From assembly GCF_001707755.1 (NCBI RefSeq), contig NZ_MBDL01000011.1, positions 162,241-226,240 on the forward strand: a DNA stretch of 64,000 nt, written 5' to 3'. The notes beneath the pieces are model-generated. The model saw only the letters and a program-made list of their open reading frames with translations. It was not told where the DNA came from and did no database searches. Source of the stretch: Acinetobacter celticus (GTDB lineage: Bacteria > Pseudomonadota > Gammaproteobacteria > Pseudomonadales > Moraxellaceae). The position numbers and the translations under genes were made by a program. Within the stretch, counting starts at the first letter, position 1. Each line of letters begins with the position of its first letter. This document shows, piece after piece, positions 26,728-35,852 of this stretch.

Positions 26728-27641
26728 GTACCGTTAATTTCTCACAACTGCCCACCCCAAACTTAATTCAAGAACTGGACTATGAAACAATCTTTCATGA
26801 GCGCAAAGAAAATTTTATTGCGCTCTATCCTGAATCTGAACAGGAACAATGGCGTACTACACTTAATCGTGAATCAGATCCAGTTGTAAAAATTATTCAA
26901 GAAAATGTATATCTAGAATTACTCTACAGAAATAAATGTAATGTCGATGCACGTTCGTTATTACTTGCTTATGCAGAAGGGCCTGATTTAGATCACCTAG
27001 CATTAACTGAATATGGGCTTATTCGTTTACTCATTACACCAGAAGATAATTCAGTTGTTCCTTCTCTCCCTGCAATTTATGAATCAGATGAGCGTTTGAA
27101 AGAACGTTGCTTATTATCCTTTGATGGTATGAATACTGCAGGCTCTAGTAATGCTTATAAATTTTTTTCATTAAGTTCTGATGGACGAGTGGATGGAATC
27201 AAAGTGTATTCACATATTGATCAACCATATTTGCTCGACATTATTATTTCTCAAATTGATGCAAATAATGGTGAAGCTAGTGAAGAACTGATTAACATTG
27301 TGCAAAATGCTTTAGATCCAGAACACGTTCGTCCCGTCTGTGATCGACCAATCGTTAAATCAAGTATTGCGATCCCCTACCAAATTAATGCACGTTTATT
27401 TGTTGGGAAAAATGCAGAAGACTCTCTATTACTTGAAGCTGCCAATATCCGTATTCAAAACTATATTAAAAATGCTCGAAAAAATGGCCAGAGCATTCGT
27501 CTTTCAGCTTTATATGCTGCATTACATGTCGAAGGAATTAACCAAGTCATTATTGATACACCAATGACTGATATAGAAATTGATGTCTATCACCATCCAT
27601 ATTGCACATCAACTTCTATCAAAATTGGAGGTGTAGAGTGA
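26724..27641 (+). CDS. J: Baseplate protein J
   Basis: A 305-aa Baseplate_J family protein (P2 gpJ: 302 aa). Traits are FSQLPTPNLIQELDYETIFHERKE and LLAYAEGPDLDHLAL. It forms the wedge edge with gpW and gpI. Start and stop overlap with its neighbours. Confidence 0.93.
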   Translation: MSTVNFSQLPTPNLIQELDYETIFHERKENFIALYPESEQEQWRTTLNRESDPVVKIIQENVYLELLYRNKCNVDARSLLLAYAEGPDLDHLALTEYGLIRLLITPEDNSVVPSLPAIYESDERLKERCLLSFDGMNTAGSSNAYKFFSLSSDGRVDGIKVYSHIDQPYLLDIIISQIDANNGEASEELINIVQNALDPEHVRPVCDRPIVKSSIAIPYQINARLFVGKNAEDSLLLEAANIRIQNYIKNARKNGQSIRLSALYAALHVEGINQVIIDTPMTDIEIDVYHHPYCTSTSIKIGGVE

Positions 27642-28168
27642 AATCACTTTTACCACCGAATTCAACTTTTCTAGAAAAAAATTTAACTAAAAATGGTAAA
27701 AATGCATTTGACTTACCTTCGATTCGCATCATCAAAGATATAGATCAAGTACCTGCCCAGTTTTTACCATTTATTGCTTATCAAAAATCAGTCGACTATT
27801 GGGATGAGAATTGGCAAGACACTTTAAAACGTTATGTCATTAAAAAATCAAAAGAACAACACAAAATTAAAGGTACAGCAGCTGCAGTTAAACGTGCATT
27901 AGAACCCTTTGGTTACGAGGTCAAATTAATTGAATGGTTTAAAGCTGAACCAAATCTTACACCAGGTACTTTCAATCTCGAGTTGGATTTAATTGGTAAA
28001 TCACTTAGCCAAGAAGTATTTAATGAAGTTAATCGCCTTGTTTCAGACGCAAAGTCGGTATCCAGACATTTAGGTAATTTAACCATTACCTCTAATCCTA
28101 CTCTTACTATTCACAACATTTTAGTTCATCAAACTGCGAATACATTCTGCAGTCTTCCTAGAGATTAA
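27638..28168 (+). CDS. I: Tail protein I (P2 gpI family)
   Basis: A 176-aa protein (P2 gpI: 176 aa). The GTG at 27638 overlaps the J stop and gives MKSLLPPNSTFLEKNL, the family start; the ATG at 27602 would run far into J. The core FLPFIAYQKSVDYWDENW and HKIKGTAAAVKRALEPFGY is typical. Confidence 0.92.
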   Translation: MKSLLPPNSTFLEKNLTKNGKNAFDLPSIRIIKDIDQVPAQFLPFIAYQKSVDYWDENWQDTLKRYVIKKSKEQHKIKGTAAAVKRALEPFGYEVKLIEWFKAEPNLTPGTFNLELDLIGKSLSQEVFNEVNRLVSDAKSVSRHLGNLTITSNPTLTIHNILVHQTANTFCSLPRD

Positions 28169-28170
28169 AT

Positions 28171-30141
28171 ATGGCAGATTACTTTAACGTCACAACAAAT
28201 ATAGGTGATGCAGAAATTGCCACTGCGATTGCATCGAATACTAAACTGGCCATTACTCATATTGCTTTTGGGGATGGCAATGGTGCAGTACCTACACCAT
28301 CAAAAATACGAACGACATTAGTGCGCGAAGTACATCGTCAGCCAGTCACCAAGTATGAACGCCATCCGACAAATGCGAACTGGATTGTCATTGAAACCAT
28401 TATTCCATCCAATGTCGGTGGATTCACTATTCGTGAAATGGGAATTATTGCAAATGGAAAACTAATTTCTCATGGTTCCCATGCGCCTTTTGAAAAAGTT
28501 GCTGATCTAACCGGTGTAAGCGAATACCGACTTAAATTCACACAAAATGTCCGTGATGGCAATGTTGTAGAAATTTTGTTAGATGAATCACTGATCTATG
28601 CGAGTCAGGCATGGGTTAATGAAAATTATATCCGTCGAAATGAAATAGTCGATAACCTAACAACGGATGATGCAACTAAACCTGTTTCTGCCAAGCAAGC
28701 AAAGCTTCTCTCAGAACTAAAAGTTAATAGAGGTGGTTCATTTAAAGATGCCTTTGGACATGATGTAGATTTTTATCAAGATGCATTTACAACCCAATTT
28801 TTCAAATCATTTGATGAATGTCCAATTGGGACCCGCTGCTTGATCTCCTCATCTCTTGATTTAATAAATGAACCGTTATTTTCAGATCAACACATTTATG
28901 TAGAGACAAAACAAACATTTGAACCAGCTGGAAAATTGCAAATTGCGTATGGCTATGTTACTGGCAAGGTTGCTATACGATCTGCGGGTACTGGCGCTGT
29001 ATATGGACCATGGACTTATACAGCAACATTAGACAGTAATGTTGCGTCAGCAACAAAACTCCAAACACCACGAAAAATTAACAATGTCGAGTTTAATGGC
29101 GAACAAGATATTAGTATTGATGCCCCGCTTATGTTCCGTGGACAGATTAATACTCTTAATGGTGTAGATGCAGCCGTTTTAGATGGTAAGTATACGGTTG
29201 TAGATTTAAGTGTTGCAGGTCTATACGGATATGGCATTTTAGTTGTAATTAGAGTCGGTGGAACTTGCCACCAAATCTTTTATTCACATCAAGGTGAAGG
29301 GATTAATAATGCATCCATGGCAATGCGTCAAACATGGAACATGAATGGTAGTACTGCATCATGGTCAGAGTGGAGAATATTTGGGACGCGGGATGATTCT
29401 AAATTACCACTTACTGGCGGAACAGTTTCAGGTAATTTGCGTGTGGAAGGCACAATTGATGGTAGCTTGAACGGTAATTCCGCTACTGCAACAAAATTAC
29501 AAACAGCTCGCACAATTAGCTTCTCTGGTGCTGCTACAGGTTCAGTAAATTACGATGGCTCAGGTAATTCATCCTGTATTTTAACTTTGGCAAATTCAGG
29601 TGTTGTAGCCAATACATATGGTTCAAATCTTAAAATCCCAACGATCACAGTAAATGCTAAAGGTCTGATTACTGGTGTTTCAGAACAACAAATCCCTATT
29701 GTTGATGATCTTACTACTGGAGGATCTGCAAAATTACTCTCAGCAGAGCAAGGGAAATTACTGCAAGCTAATAAACTTGATAAAACAGCACTCAATAACA
29801 CTCTGACAAGCACATCATCCACGCAAGCTTTAACCGCTGCACAAGGTAAAGTTTTGAATGATCAGGCTTTTGGGGTCGGTCAGACATGGCAAGATGTAAC
29901 GTCTAGTAGGGTTTCAGGGACTACATATACAAATACAACAGAAAAAGCAATAACAGTTATATTGACTATTAGGGACAGGAGTTTATCAACACCTTTTTTA
30001 GTAAAAATTGATAGTCTTGTAGTTATTGATGTTGATGATTTTTATGAGAGTACATACCCTATAACGTTTACTGTAGCACCATCCTCGACATATCAAGTGA
30101 CCACAGGAAATACAATTAGAAAATGGTCGGAGTTGCGATAA
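28171..30141 (+). CDS. H: Tail fibre protein (P2 gpH-like)
   Basis: A 656-aa protein (P2 gpH: 669 aa). Residues 1-150 form the conserved baseplate-anchoring domain (MADYFNVTTNIGDAEIATAI, then ITHIAFGDGNGA). The rest is low-complexity fibre. A 20-25-residue motif of the type LTT-(x)4-K-(x)-(V/L)SA-x-Q-x-KLL occurs near residues 164, 515 and 545. The last 90 residues carry the receptor-binding tip and are probably variable. The stop overlaps the start of the chaperone gene. Confidence 0.9.
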   Translation: MADYFNVTTNIGDAEIATAIASNTKLAITHIAFGDGNGAVPTPSKIRTTLVREVHRQPVTKYERHPTNANWIVIETIIPSNVGGFTIREMGIIANGKLISHGSHAPFEKVADLTGVSEYRLKFTQNVRDGNVVEILLDESLIYASQAWVNENYIRRNEIVDNLTTDDATKPVSAKQAKLLSELKVNRGGSFKDAFGHDVDFYQDAFTTQFFKSFDECPIGTRCLISSSLDLINEPLFSDQHIYVETKQTFEPAGKLQIAYGYVTGKVAIRSAGTGAVYGPWTYTATLDSNVASATKLQTPRKINNVEFNGEQDISIDAPLMFRGQINTLNGVDAAVLDGKYTVVDLSVAGLYGYGILVVIRVGGTCHQIFYSHQGEGINNASMAMRQTWNMNGSTASWSEWRIFGTRDDSKLPLTGGTVSGNLRVEGTIDGSLNGNSATATKLQTARTISFSGAATGSVNYDGSGNSSCILTLANSGVVANTYGSNLKIPTITVNAKGLITGVSEQQIPIVDDLTTGGSAKLLSAEQGKLLQANKLDKTALNNTLTSTSSTQALTAAQGKVLNDQAFGVGQTWQDVTSSRVSGTTYTNTTEKAITVILTIRDRSLSTPFLVKIDSLVVIDVDDFYESTYPITFTVAPSSTYQVTTGNTIRKWSELR

Positions 30142-30605
30142 TGCAAAAGTTTATAAATAACGATTTTTCAGATATTCGATATTTTGAAGATAGTGTGATA
30201 GTCAGTAATTGGATTGATTTATCTAAATATCGACTCATGACAAATGCCGAAATTCTTAAACATGAAACCCCTAAACCATCTATTTTTCATACAGAATGGA
30301 ATGGCACAGAATGGATCGATATACGAACTGAAGAAGAACAACTTCAATACAAACGTTCTCAATATCCAACGCTTACACGCTATCAATTCTTACGCTGTCT
30401 TTTAGAAAACGGCTATAAATCATCTAACATTGAAGCTCAAATTTTAACAATTGAGGATGAATTTACACGTGAATTGACGTTGCTTGGATTTAAAGAAGCA
30501 ACGAATTTTGTGCGTACCGATGAAAGTGTTATTGCTATGCAATCAATTTTGAATCTGGATGATGATCAGGTCGATGCGATGTGGCTTTATGCTTTGACAT
30601 TGTAA
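30141..30605 (+). CDS. Tail fibre assembly chaperone (P2 gpG-like position)
   Basis: A 154-aa protein starting MQKFINNDFSDIRYFED at an ATG that overlaps the H stop (TAATG). The middle has FHTEWNGTEWIDIRTEEEQL, as in fibre-assembly proteins of Acinetobacter-type phages. Its last codon and stop (TTG TAA) form the first bases of late activator site 3. Confidence 0.75.
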   Translation: MQKFINNDFSDIRYFEDSVIVSNWIDLSKYRLMTNAEILKHETPKPSIFHTEWNGTEWIDIRTEEEQLQYKRSQYPTLTRYQFLRCLLENGYKSSNIEAQILTIEDEFTRELTLLGFKEATNFVRTDESVIAMQSILNLDDDQVDAMWLYALTL

Positions 30606-30622
30606 AACCCCGATATTACAAG
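30600..30622 (+). promoter_or_regulatory. Late-operon activator site 3 (before tail sheath operon)
   Basis: The third identical copy of the 23-bp dyad. It overlaps the stop codon of the fibre chaperone gene and lies 78 bp before FI, where P2 has the F promoter. A start point near 30665 would fit the -55 rule. Confidence 0.75.
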
Positions 30623-30655
30623 TCTTCCAACTCAACTTTTTATCAATGTCATGTA

Positions 30656-30694
30656 AGCCTGTTTGTTGAAATAAAACCTTTCAATAAACAGGCT
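30656..30694 (+). other. 15-bp hairpin covering the FI ribosome binding site
   Basis: AGCCTGTTTGTTGAA (30656-30670) pairs with TTCAATAAACAGGCT (30680-30694), with only one G-U pair. The AGG likely used for FI initiation lies in the 3' arm and the ATG is 6 bp further on. The structure could end the upstream operon (ATTTTA follows) or hide the FI start in read-through mRNA. Confidence 0.65.
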
Positions 30695-30699
30695 ATTTT

Positions 30700-31872
30700 A
30701 TGGCAGATTCATATCACCACGGACTACGTGTAACCGAAGTTAACGAAGGTTTACGTCCAATCCGTTCAATCTCAAGTGCAATTCAAGGCTTAGTTGCTAC
30801 TGCAGAAGATGCAGATGAAACAAAGTTCCCATTGAATACACCAGTGTTAGTCACAAACACACAAGCGGCTGTAGCTAAAGCTGGTACACAAGGCACGTTA
30901 AAAACAGCGCTTCAAGCAATGGCAAATCAATCCAATTCTATTTGCGTCGTTGTACGTGTTGCTACCGCAGAAGATGAGGAGGCTCAATCTGCCAACGTCA
31001 TTGGCACCGTAAATGCTGAAGGAAAATACACCGGTGCAAAGGCATTACTTTTAGCAAAATCAAAATTAGGGGTTCAACCTCGAATTATTGGCGCACCCGG
31101 CTTAGATACAGCCACCGTCGCAACAGAACTTGCAATCATTGCCAAAAAGCTTCGCGCATTTGCCTATGTCTATGCTTGGGGATGTAAAACTAAAGAAGAA
31201 GCTGTGGCTTATCGTGATGCGATTGCCGCACGTGAAGTCATGGTCATCTGGCCAAATTTCGTCGCATTTAATACGACCACAGCTCAATCTGAAACCGTTC
31301 CTGCAGTCGCAGTTGCAATGGGCTTACGCGCCAAAATCGACAATGAATTGGGTTGGCATAAAACCCTTTCAAACGTTGCTGTAAGTGGTGTTACAGGAAT
31401 TGATGCTGATGTCACATGGGATCTTCAAGACCCTGCCACAGATGCTGGCTATCTCAACAGCAATGAAGTTACGACTTTGATTCAAAGTGAAGGTTTTCGC
31501 TTTTGGGGATCACGCACTTGCTCTGATGATCCTCTCTTTGCTTTTGAGAACTACACACGAACAGCTCAAATCATGGCAGATACTGTGGCAGAGGCTCATA
31601 TGTGGGCCATCGACAAACCTATGCATGGTTCTCTTGTCAACGACATGATTGAAGGTATTACAGCGAAACAACGTGAATGGACACGCCTTGGTTACTTGAT
31701 GGGTGGTGATGCTTGGTATGACCCAGAATTAAATTCAAAAGATACGCTCAAGGCAGGCAAGTTATATGTCGACTATGACTACACCCCTGTTCCACCTCTT
31801 GAGGATCTCAACTTCCGTCAGCGTATTACAGACCGATACCTAACGGACTTCGCCTCTAAAATTACAGCCTAA
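30700..31872 (+). CDS. FI: Tail sheath protein (P2 gpFI family)
   Basis: A 390-aa contractile sheath protein (P2: 396 aa). Traits are YHHGLRVTEVNEGLRPI near the start, GFRFWGSRTCSDDPLFAFEN and the C-terminal FRQRITDRYLTDFASKI. It is the first gene of the tail operon. Confidence 0.95.
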   Translation: MADSYHHGLRVTEVNEGLRPIRSISSAIQGLVATAEDADETKFPLNTPVLVTNTQAAVAKAGTQGTLKTALQAMANQSNSICVVVRVATAEDEEAQSANVIGTVNAEGKYTGAKALLLAKSKLGVQPRIIGAPGLDTATVATELAIIAKKLRAFAYVYAWGCKTKEEAVAYRDAIAAREVMVIWPNFVAFNTTTAQSETVPAVAVAMGLRAKIDNELGWHKTLSNVAVSGVTGIDADVTWDLQDPATDAGYLNSNEVTTLIQSEGFRFWGSRTCSDDPLFAFENYTRTAQIMADTVAEAHMWAIDKPMHGSLVNDMIEGITAKQREWTRLGYLMGGDAWYDPELNSKDTLKAGKLYVDYDYTPVPPLEDLNFRQRITDRYLTDFASKITA

Positions 31873-31883
31873 GGAGCTGAAGC

Positions 31884-32399
31884 ATGGGATTACCTAGCAA
31901 ACTCAAAAACCTGAACCTTTTTAACGAAGGTAATAGCTATCAAGGGAAGTCAAAATCCGTAACTCTCCCAAAGTTAGCACGTAAAACCGAAGATTATCGC
32001 GGTGGCGGTATGAATGGCTCAGTAAAAGTAGACATGGGTATGTCTGACGATGGCTTAGTCCTTGAATACACACTTGGAGGTTTTGACCTACTTTCGCTTC
32101 GCCAGTTTGGTATCGCCAAAATTGATGGCACTTATCTGCGTTTTGCTGGAGCCTTTCAGCGTGATGACACGGGTGAAGTAGATGCTGTTGAAGTCGTAGT
32201 ACGCGGTCGTCATGAAGAAATTGACATGGGTGATGCTGAACCAGGCGAAGACACCGAACATAAAGTCGTGACCAACTGTACTTATTACAAGCTCACAGTC
32301 AACGGCAAAAAAGAAGTTGAAATAGACACACTTGCTTTCATCGAATTTATTGACGGAAAAGACCGTCTTGCTGAACAACGCAAAGCCATTGGCCTTTAA
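31884..32399 (+). CDS. FII: Major tail tube protein (P2 gpFII family)
   Basis: A 171-aa protein (P2: 172 aa). It starts MGLPSKLKNLNLFNEGNSYQ, the family signature, and AAGGAG precedes the ATG. It forms the inner tube inside the sheath. Confidence 0.95.
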   Translation: MGLPSKLKNLNLFNEGNSYQGKSKSVTLPKLARKTEDYRGGGMNGSVKVDMGMSDDGLVLEYTLGGFDLLSLRQFGIAKIDGTYLRFAGAFQRDDTGEVDAVEVVVRGRHEEIDMGDAEPGEDTEHKVVTNCTYYKLTVNGKKEVEIDTLAFIEFIDGKDRLAEQRKAIGL

Positions 32400-32465
32400 T
32401 TTTCCTACCCTTGCATAGCCCCGTGCTGTGCAAGGTTTTTTTCATACTTTTTAGGAATACAAAAC

Positions 32466-32807
32466 ATGAACACTGAAAATCAAGAATTAAACACACAACT
32501 AATTCAAAACCCAAATGAAGAAACTGTTGTGTTGGAACAACCTATTCAATTTGGTGGCGCTTCTATTACTGAAATCAAAATTCGTAAGCCCAATGTACGT
32601 GCTTTAAGTGGCGTCAGCCTACAGGCCATTTATAACCACGACGTAAATGCCCTGGTAAAAGTTTTACCTCGGGTAACGACTCCGGAACTGACATCACAAC
32701 AAGTTTATGACTTAGATCCTGTTGATTTTGCAAATCTTGGAGGGCACTTAGTCACTTTTTTGTACCCGAAAGCGATGCAACAAGCGATCAAAGAGGAACA
32801 GCAATAA
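32466..32807 (+). CDS. E: Tail assembly chaperone E (P2 gpE family)
   Basis: A 113-aa protein in the zero frame. Near its C-terminus the sequence T-TTT-TTG (32756-32762) lies in phase for -1 slippage. TTAGGAA precedes the ATG. It coats the tape measure protein during tail assembly. Confidence 0.92.
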   Translation: MNTENQELNTQLIQNPNEETVVLEQPIQFGGASITEIKIRKPNVRALSGVSLQAIYNHDVNALVKVLPRVTTPELTSQQVYDLDPVDFANLGGHLVTFLYPKAMQQAIKEEQQ

Positions 32808-32947
32808 AACCAGTGAATGACGTAGATGAAGCGATAGCCAATATCGCTTGTATCTTCCACTGGCCACCGAACGCGTACGACGACATGGACATTATGGAAT
32901 TAAGCAAATGGCATGAACTAGCACTGAAACGTAACCAAGTCACCTAA
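32466..32947 (+). CDS. E': E+E' fusion by programmed -1 frameshift
   Basis: A -1 slip at T-TTT-TTG (32756-32762) joins E to a second frame that runs through the E stop to TAA at 32945, giving about 160 aa. The E' part ends with DEAIANIACIFHWPPNAYDD and LSKWHELALKRN, clearly a coding sequence of the P2 E' type (W-P-P plus a W-x-E-x-A helix). P2 uses the same heptamer. Confidence 0.9.
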
Positions 32948-32960
32948 AACGAGTCCACCA

Positions 32961-35405
32961 ATGGCAAATTTAAAATTAGAAGTACTCTTTGGAGCTGTCG
33001 ATAAACTCACTGGTCCAATGAAGACCATCGTTGGTGGCTCTAAATCACTATCAGCAGCGTACAAAAAGGCTGACTCAGAATTAAAAGGCTTACAAGCAAC
33101 CCAGCGAAAAGTAGATAGTTTTAGAGGTCTTCAAGACAGCATCACTAAAACTACTGAAACATTAGAACAGTATCGCGCTGAACATAAATTATTAAAAGAC
33201 CAGGCAAAATTAGGCCCTTTAAGTGAAGAACAGACTAAAAAACTTATGGGGCTTGAGCAAGGCATTCGTCGTACTAAAGCCGCGTTAAAAAGCAAATCTG
33301 TAGAAATAACGACTGTCACCCGCGATTTAAACACTGCGGGCATACAAGTGCATAATTTGGGTGAAAGTGAATCTAATCTAAAGAACAAGATTCACCTAAC
33401 GACCATGGCATTAAATAAGCAAAAAGAAACTTTGGGTAAACATGAAGTTGCCCAAAAAAATTATGAAAAAATGCAGTCAAGGATGGTCAAGACCTCTGAA
33501 CTTGCACAAAAAGGTTTAATGGTTGCAGGTGCTGGGGCTGTAGCATTATCTGTACCAGCAAAGCTTTCTATTGATTTTGAATCAGCAATGGCTGACGTGA
33601 AAAAGGTGGTGGACTTTGATACCCCGCAACAGTTCAAACAGATGGAAAATGACATCATAAGCATGAGTACACGCTTACCTATGGCAGCCAAAGATATTGC
33701 TGCAATTTATGCAGCTGGTGGCCAATCAGGTATCGCCAAAAAGGAATTAACCCAATTTGCTGAAACAGCAGTAAAAATGGGCGTCGCTTTTGATATTACG
33801 GCAGCTGAATCAGGCCAATCTATGGCTGAAATGCGAACAGCTTTTAAGATGTCACAGGATCAAGTCACCACCCTTGCAGACAAAATTAACTACTTGGGTA
33901 ATAACACTCCAGCTGCCGCCAAAGGCATTATGAATATTGTTCAACGAATTGGCCCACTAGGTGAAGTCGGGGGCTTCGCATCTGGATCTATTGCAGCTTT
34001 GGGAGCCACTATCCGTGGTATGGGTGTTGAGGAAGAAATTGCAGCAACTGGTATTAAGAACATGATGCTTGCCTTGGTTGCTGGAGAATCTGCGACCAAA
34101 GGACAACATAATGCCTATAAAGAGCTTGGCATGGACTCAAAGAAAGTTGCACAAGCTATGCAAACAGATGCTGAAGGTACAACCTTAGCTGTATTAAAAG
34201 CCATTTCAAAAATGGATAAGTACAAACAAGCCGCGATGTTAAAAGAATTGTTTGGCTCTGAGTCGCTTGGATCTATTGCCCCTTTACTGACTAACATGCA
34301 AGCATTAGAAGCCAACTTAGGAAAGGTAGCCGATAAAAGTAAATATGCTGGCAGTATGGAAAAAGAATATGCAGCCCGAGCTGCAACAACCGCAAATAAT
34401 ATTGAGCTTTCAAAGAATGCTGCTGCTGCCTTAGGTATCACCATAGGCAATCAATTATTACCTGGCATTAATTCTGCTGCAGGTGGATTTGCAACCGTTT
34501 TAAAATTCGCACAGGCTTGGGCTCAAGCAAACCCTAATTTGTCATCTACACTCGTAAAAGTAGCAGTAGGTGCTATTGCCATTATCGCAGGGGTTTCAGC
34601 TCTATCACTCGGCATGATCGCCATCTTTGGCCCAATGATGATGGTGGCCAAAGGTTTTGGAGTCGTGGCATTGGCAGCAAAGGGAATGAGCATGGCTTTG
34701 CTCACAAACCCGATTACATGGATCGTACTTGCCATCGCGGGTGCAGCATTCTTGATTTATAAAAATTGGGCGCCTATTTCAGGTTTCTTTTCTGGTATCT
34801 GGAACACAATCAAGACTGCATTCAATGGTGGCATTGCTGGTATTTCAGCACTCATTATCAACTGGAGTCCAATCGGTCTGTTCTATATGGCATTTGCAAA
34901 AGTGCTGTCATGGTTCGGTATCGATCTTCCAGCTAAGTTCACAGGCTTTGGCGCCATGATTTTGGAAGGTCTGAAGAACGGTATTTTATCCAAAGTGAAT
35001 GCAGTCAAGGATGCCATCTCTGGTGCGGTCACAGACGTGATTGACAAAGCACGTGGCATTCTGGGTATCCATTCCCCTTCACGTGTATTCATGGGTATTG
35101 GTGGCTACACAATGCAAGGTATGGCCAACGGTATTGCACAGAATAATGGACTTCCTATTTCAGCAACCCAAACCGCTACACATGGTGTAATTAGTACTGC
35201 TGTTAAAACTCAGCAAGTAAAACCCATTTCAAAAATAGGTAGTGGCGCAAAATCATTTGTCAGCAGTGACAACATTGAAATTCATATTCACGTCAAAGAT
35301 GGTTCTGTGGTTAAAGGTACAGCAGAAGCTTTACGTCAAGAACTGCGTCGTGTGGCACAGGAAGAACAGAATGCCAAACGTAAATTTTTAACCGATACGG
35401 AATAA
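32961..35405 (+). CDS. T: Tail tape measure protein (P2 gpT family)
   Basis: An 814-aa protein (P2 gpT: 815 aa), which predicts a tail of P2 length. Residues 20-150 are coiled coil. The TP901-type core follows (FESAMADVKKVVDFDTPQQF, AAGGQSGIAKKELTQFAE). Hydrophobic helices lie at 535-605, and the C-terminus has the usual GILGIHSPSRVFMGIG box. Confidence 0.94.
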   Translation: MANLKLEVLFGAVDKLTGPMKTIVGGSKSLSAAYKKADSELKGLQATQRKVDSFRGLQDSITKTTETLEQYRAEHKLLKDQAKLGPLSEEQTKKLMGLEQGIRRTKAALKSKSVEITTVTRDLNTAGIQVHNLGESESNLKNKIHLTTMALNKQKETLGKHEVAQKNYEKMQSRMVKTSELAQKGLMVAGAGAVALSVPAKLSIDFESAMADVKKVVDFDTPQQFKQMENDIISMSTRLPMAAKDIAAIYAAGGQSGIAKKELTQFAETAVKMGVAFDITAAESGQSMAEMRTAFKMSQDQVTTLADKINYLGNNTPAAAKGIMNIVQRIGPLGEVGGFASGSIAALGATIRGMGVEEEIAATGIKNMMLALVAGESATKGQHNAYKELGMDSKKVAQAMQTDAEGTTLAVLKAISKMDKYKQAAMLKELFGSESLGSIAPLLTNMQALEANLGKVADKSKYAGSMEKEYAARAATTANNIELSKNAAAALGITIGNQLLPGINSAAGGFATVLKFAQAWAQANPNLSSTLVKVAVGAIAIIAGVSALSLGMIAIFGPMMMVAKGFGVVALAAKGMSMALLTNPITWIVLAIAGAAFLIYKNWAPISGFFSGIWNTIKTAFNGGIAGISALIINWSPIGLFYMAFAKVLSWFGIDLPAKFTGFGAMILEGLKNGILSKVNAVKDAISGAVTDVIDKARGILGIHSPSRVFMGIGGYTMQGMANGIAQNNGLPISATQTATHGVISTAVKTQQVKPISKIGSGAKSFVSSDNIEIHIHVKDGSVVKGTAEALRQELRRVAQEEQNAKRKFLTDTE

Positions 35406-35411
35406 CAGCAC

Positions 35412-35852
35412 ATGATGATGGCACTTGGTTTATTCGTCTTTTCATTGCAAACCGCGTCTTATCAAGAATTGCAACGCGTGACCAACTGGAGACACCCTTC
35501 AAACAGCCGTGTCGGGGACTCCCCTGCCTATCAATTTGTAGGAAAAGGTGAAGATGTAATTACACTCAAAGGTGTGATTTACCATGAGTTGACAGGAAAC
35601 CGTTTCATATTAGATGTGCTTAGACAGATGGGCGATACAGGCAAAGCCTTTACCTTAATAGAAGGGACAGGGAAAATTTATGGGCTAGTGACTATCAATG
35701 ATTTAGATGAAGGGAAGACTTTTTTCTTTAAGGATGGTGCAGCACGTAAAACTGAATTCACATTAAAGCTAACCATCATTCGGGACTGGCAACCAAGTAT
35801 TTTAGGCACATTGGTTGGTATGGGCATAGGAACATTAAATAGGATTTTATAA
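35412..35852 (+). CDS. U: Tail terminator/completion protein (P2 gpU family)
   Basis: A 146-aa protein (P2: 159 aa). Traits are MALGLFVFSLQTASYQELQR and WRHPSNSRVGDSPAYQFVG. Three ATGs in a row (35412, 35415 and 35418) leave the exact start open. Its stop overlaps the D start. Confidence 0.92.
   Translation: MMMALGLFVFSLQTASYQELQRVTNWRHPSNSRVGDSPAYQFVGKGEDVITLKGVIYHELTGNRFILDVLRQMGDTGKAFTLIEGTGKIYGLVTINDLDEGKTFFFKDGAARKTEFTLKLTIIRDWQPSILGTLVGMGIGTLNRIL

Noticed and set aside
32808..32960. Empty gap between E and T
   Set aside because: It is coding: the E' frame reached by -1 frameshifting fills it.
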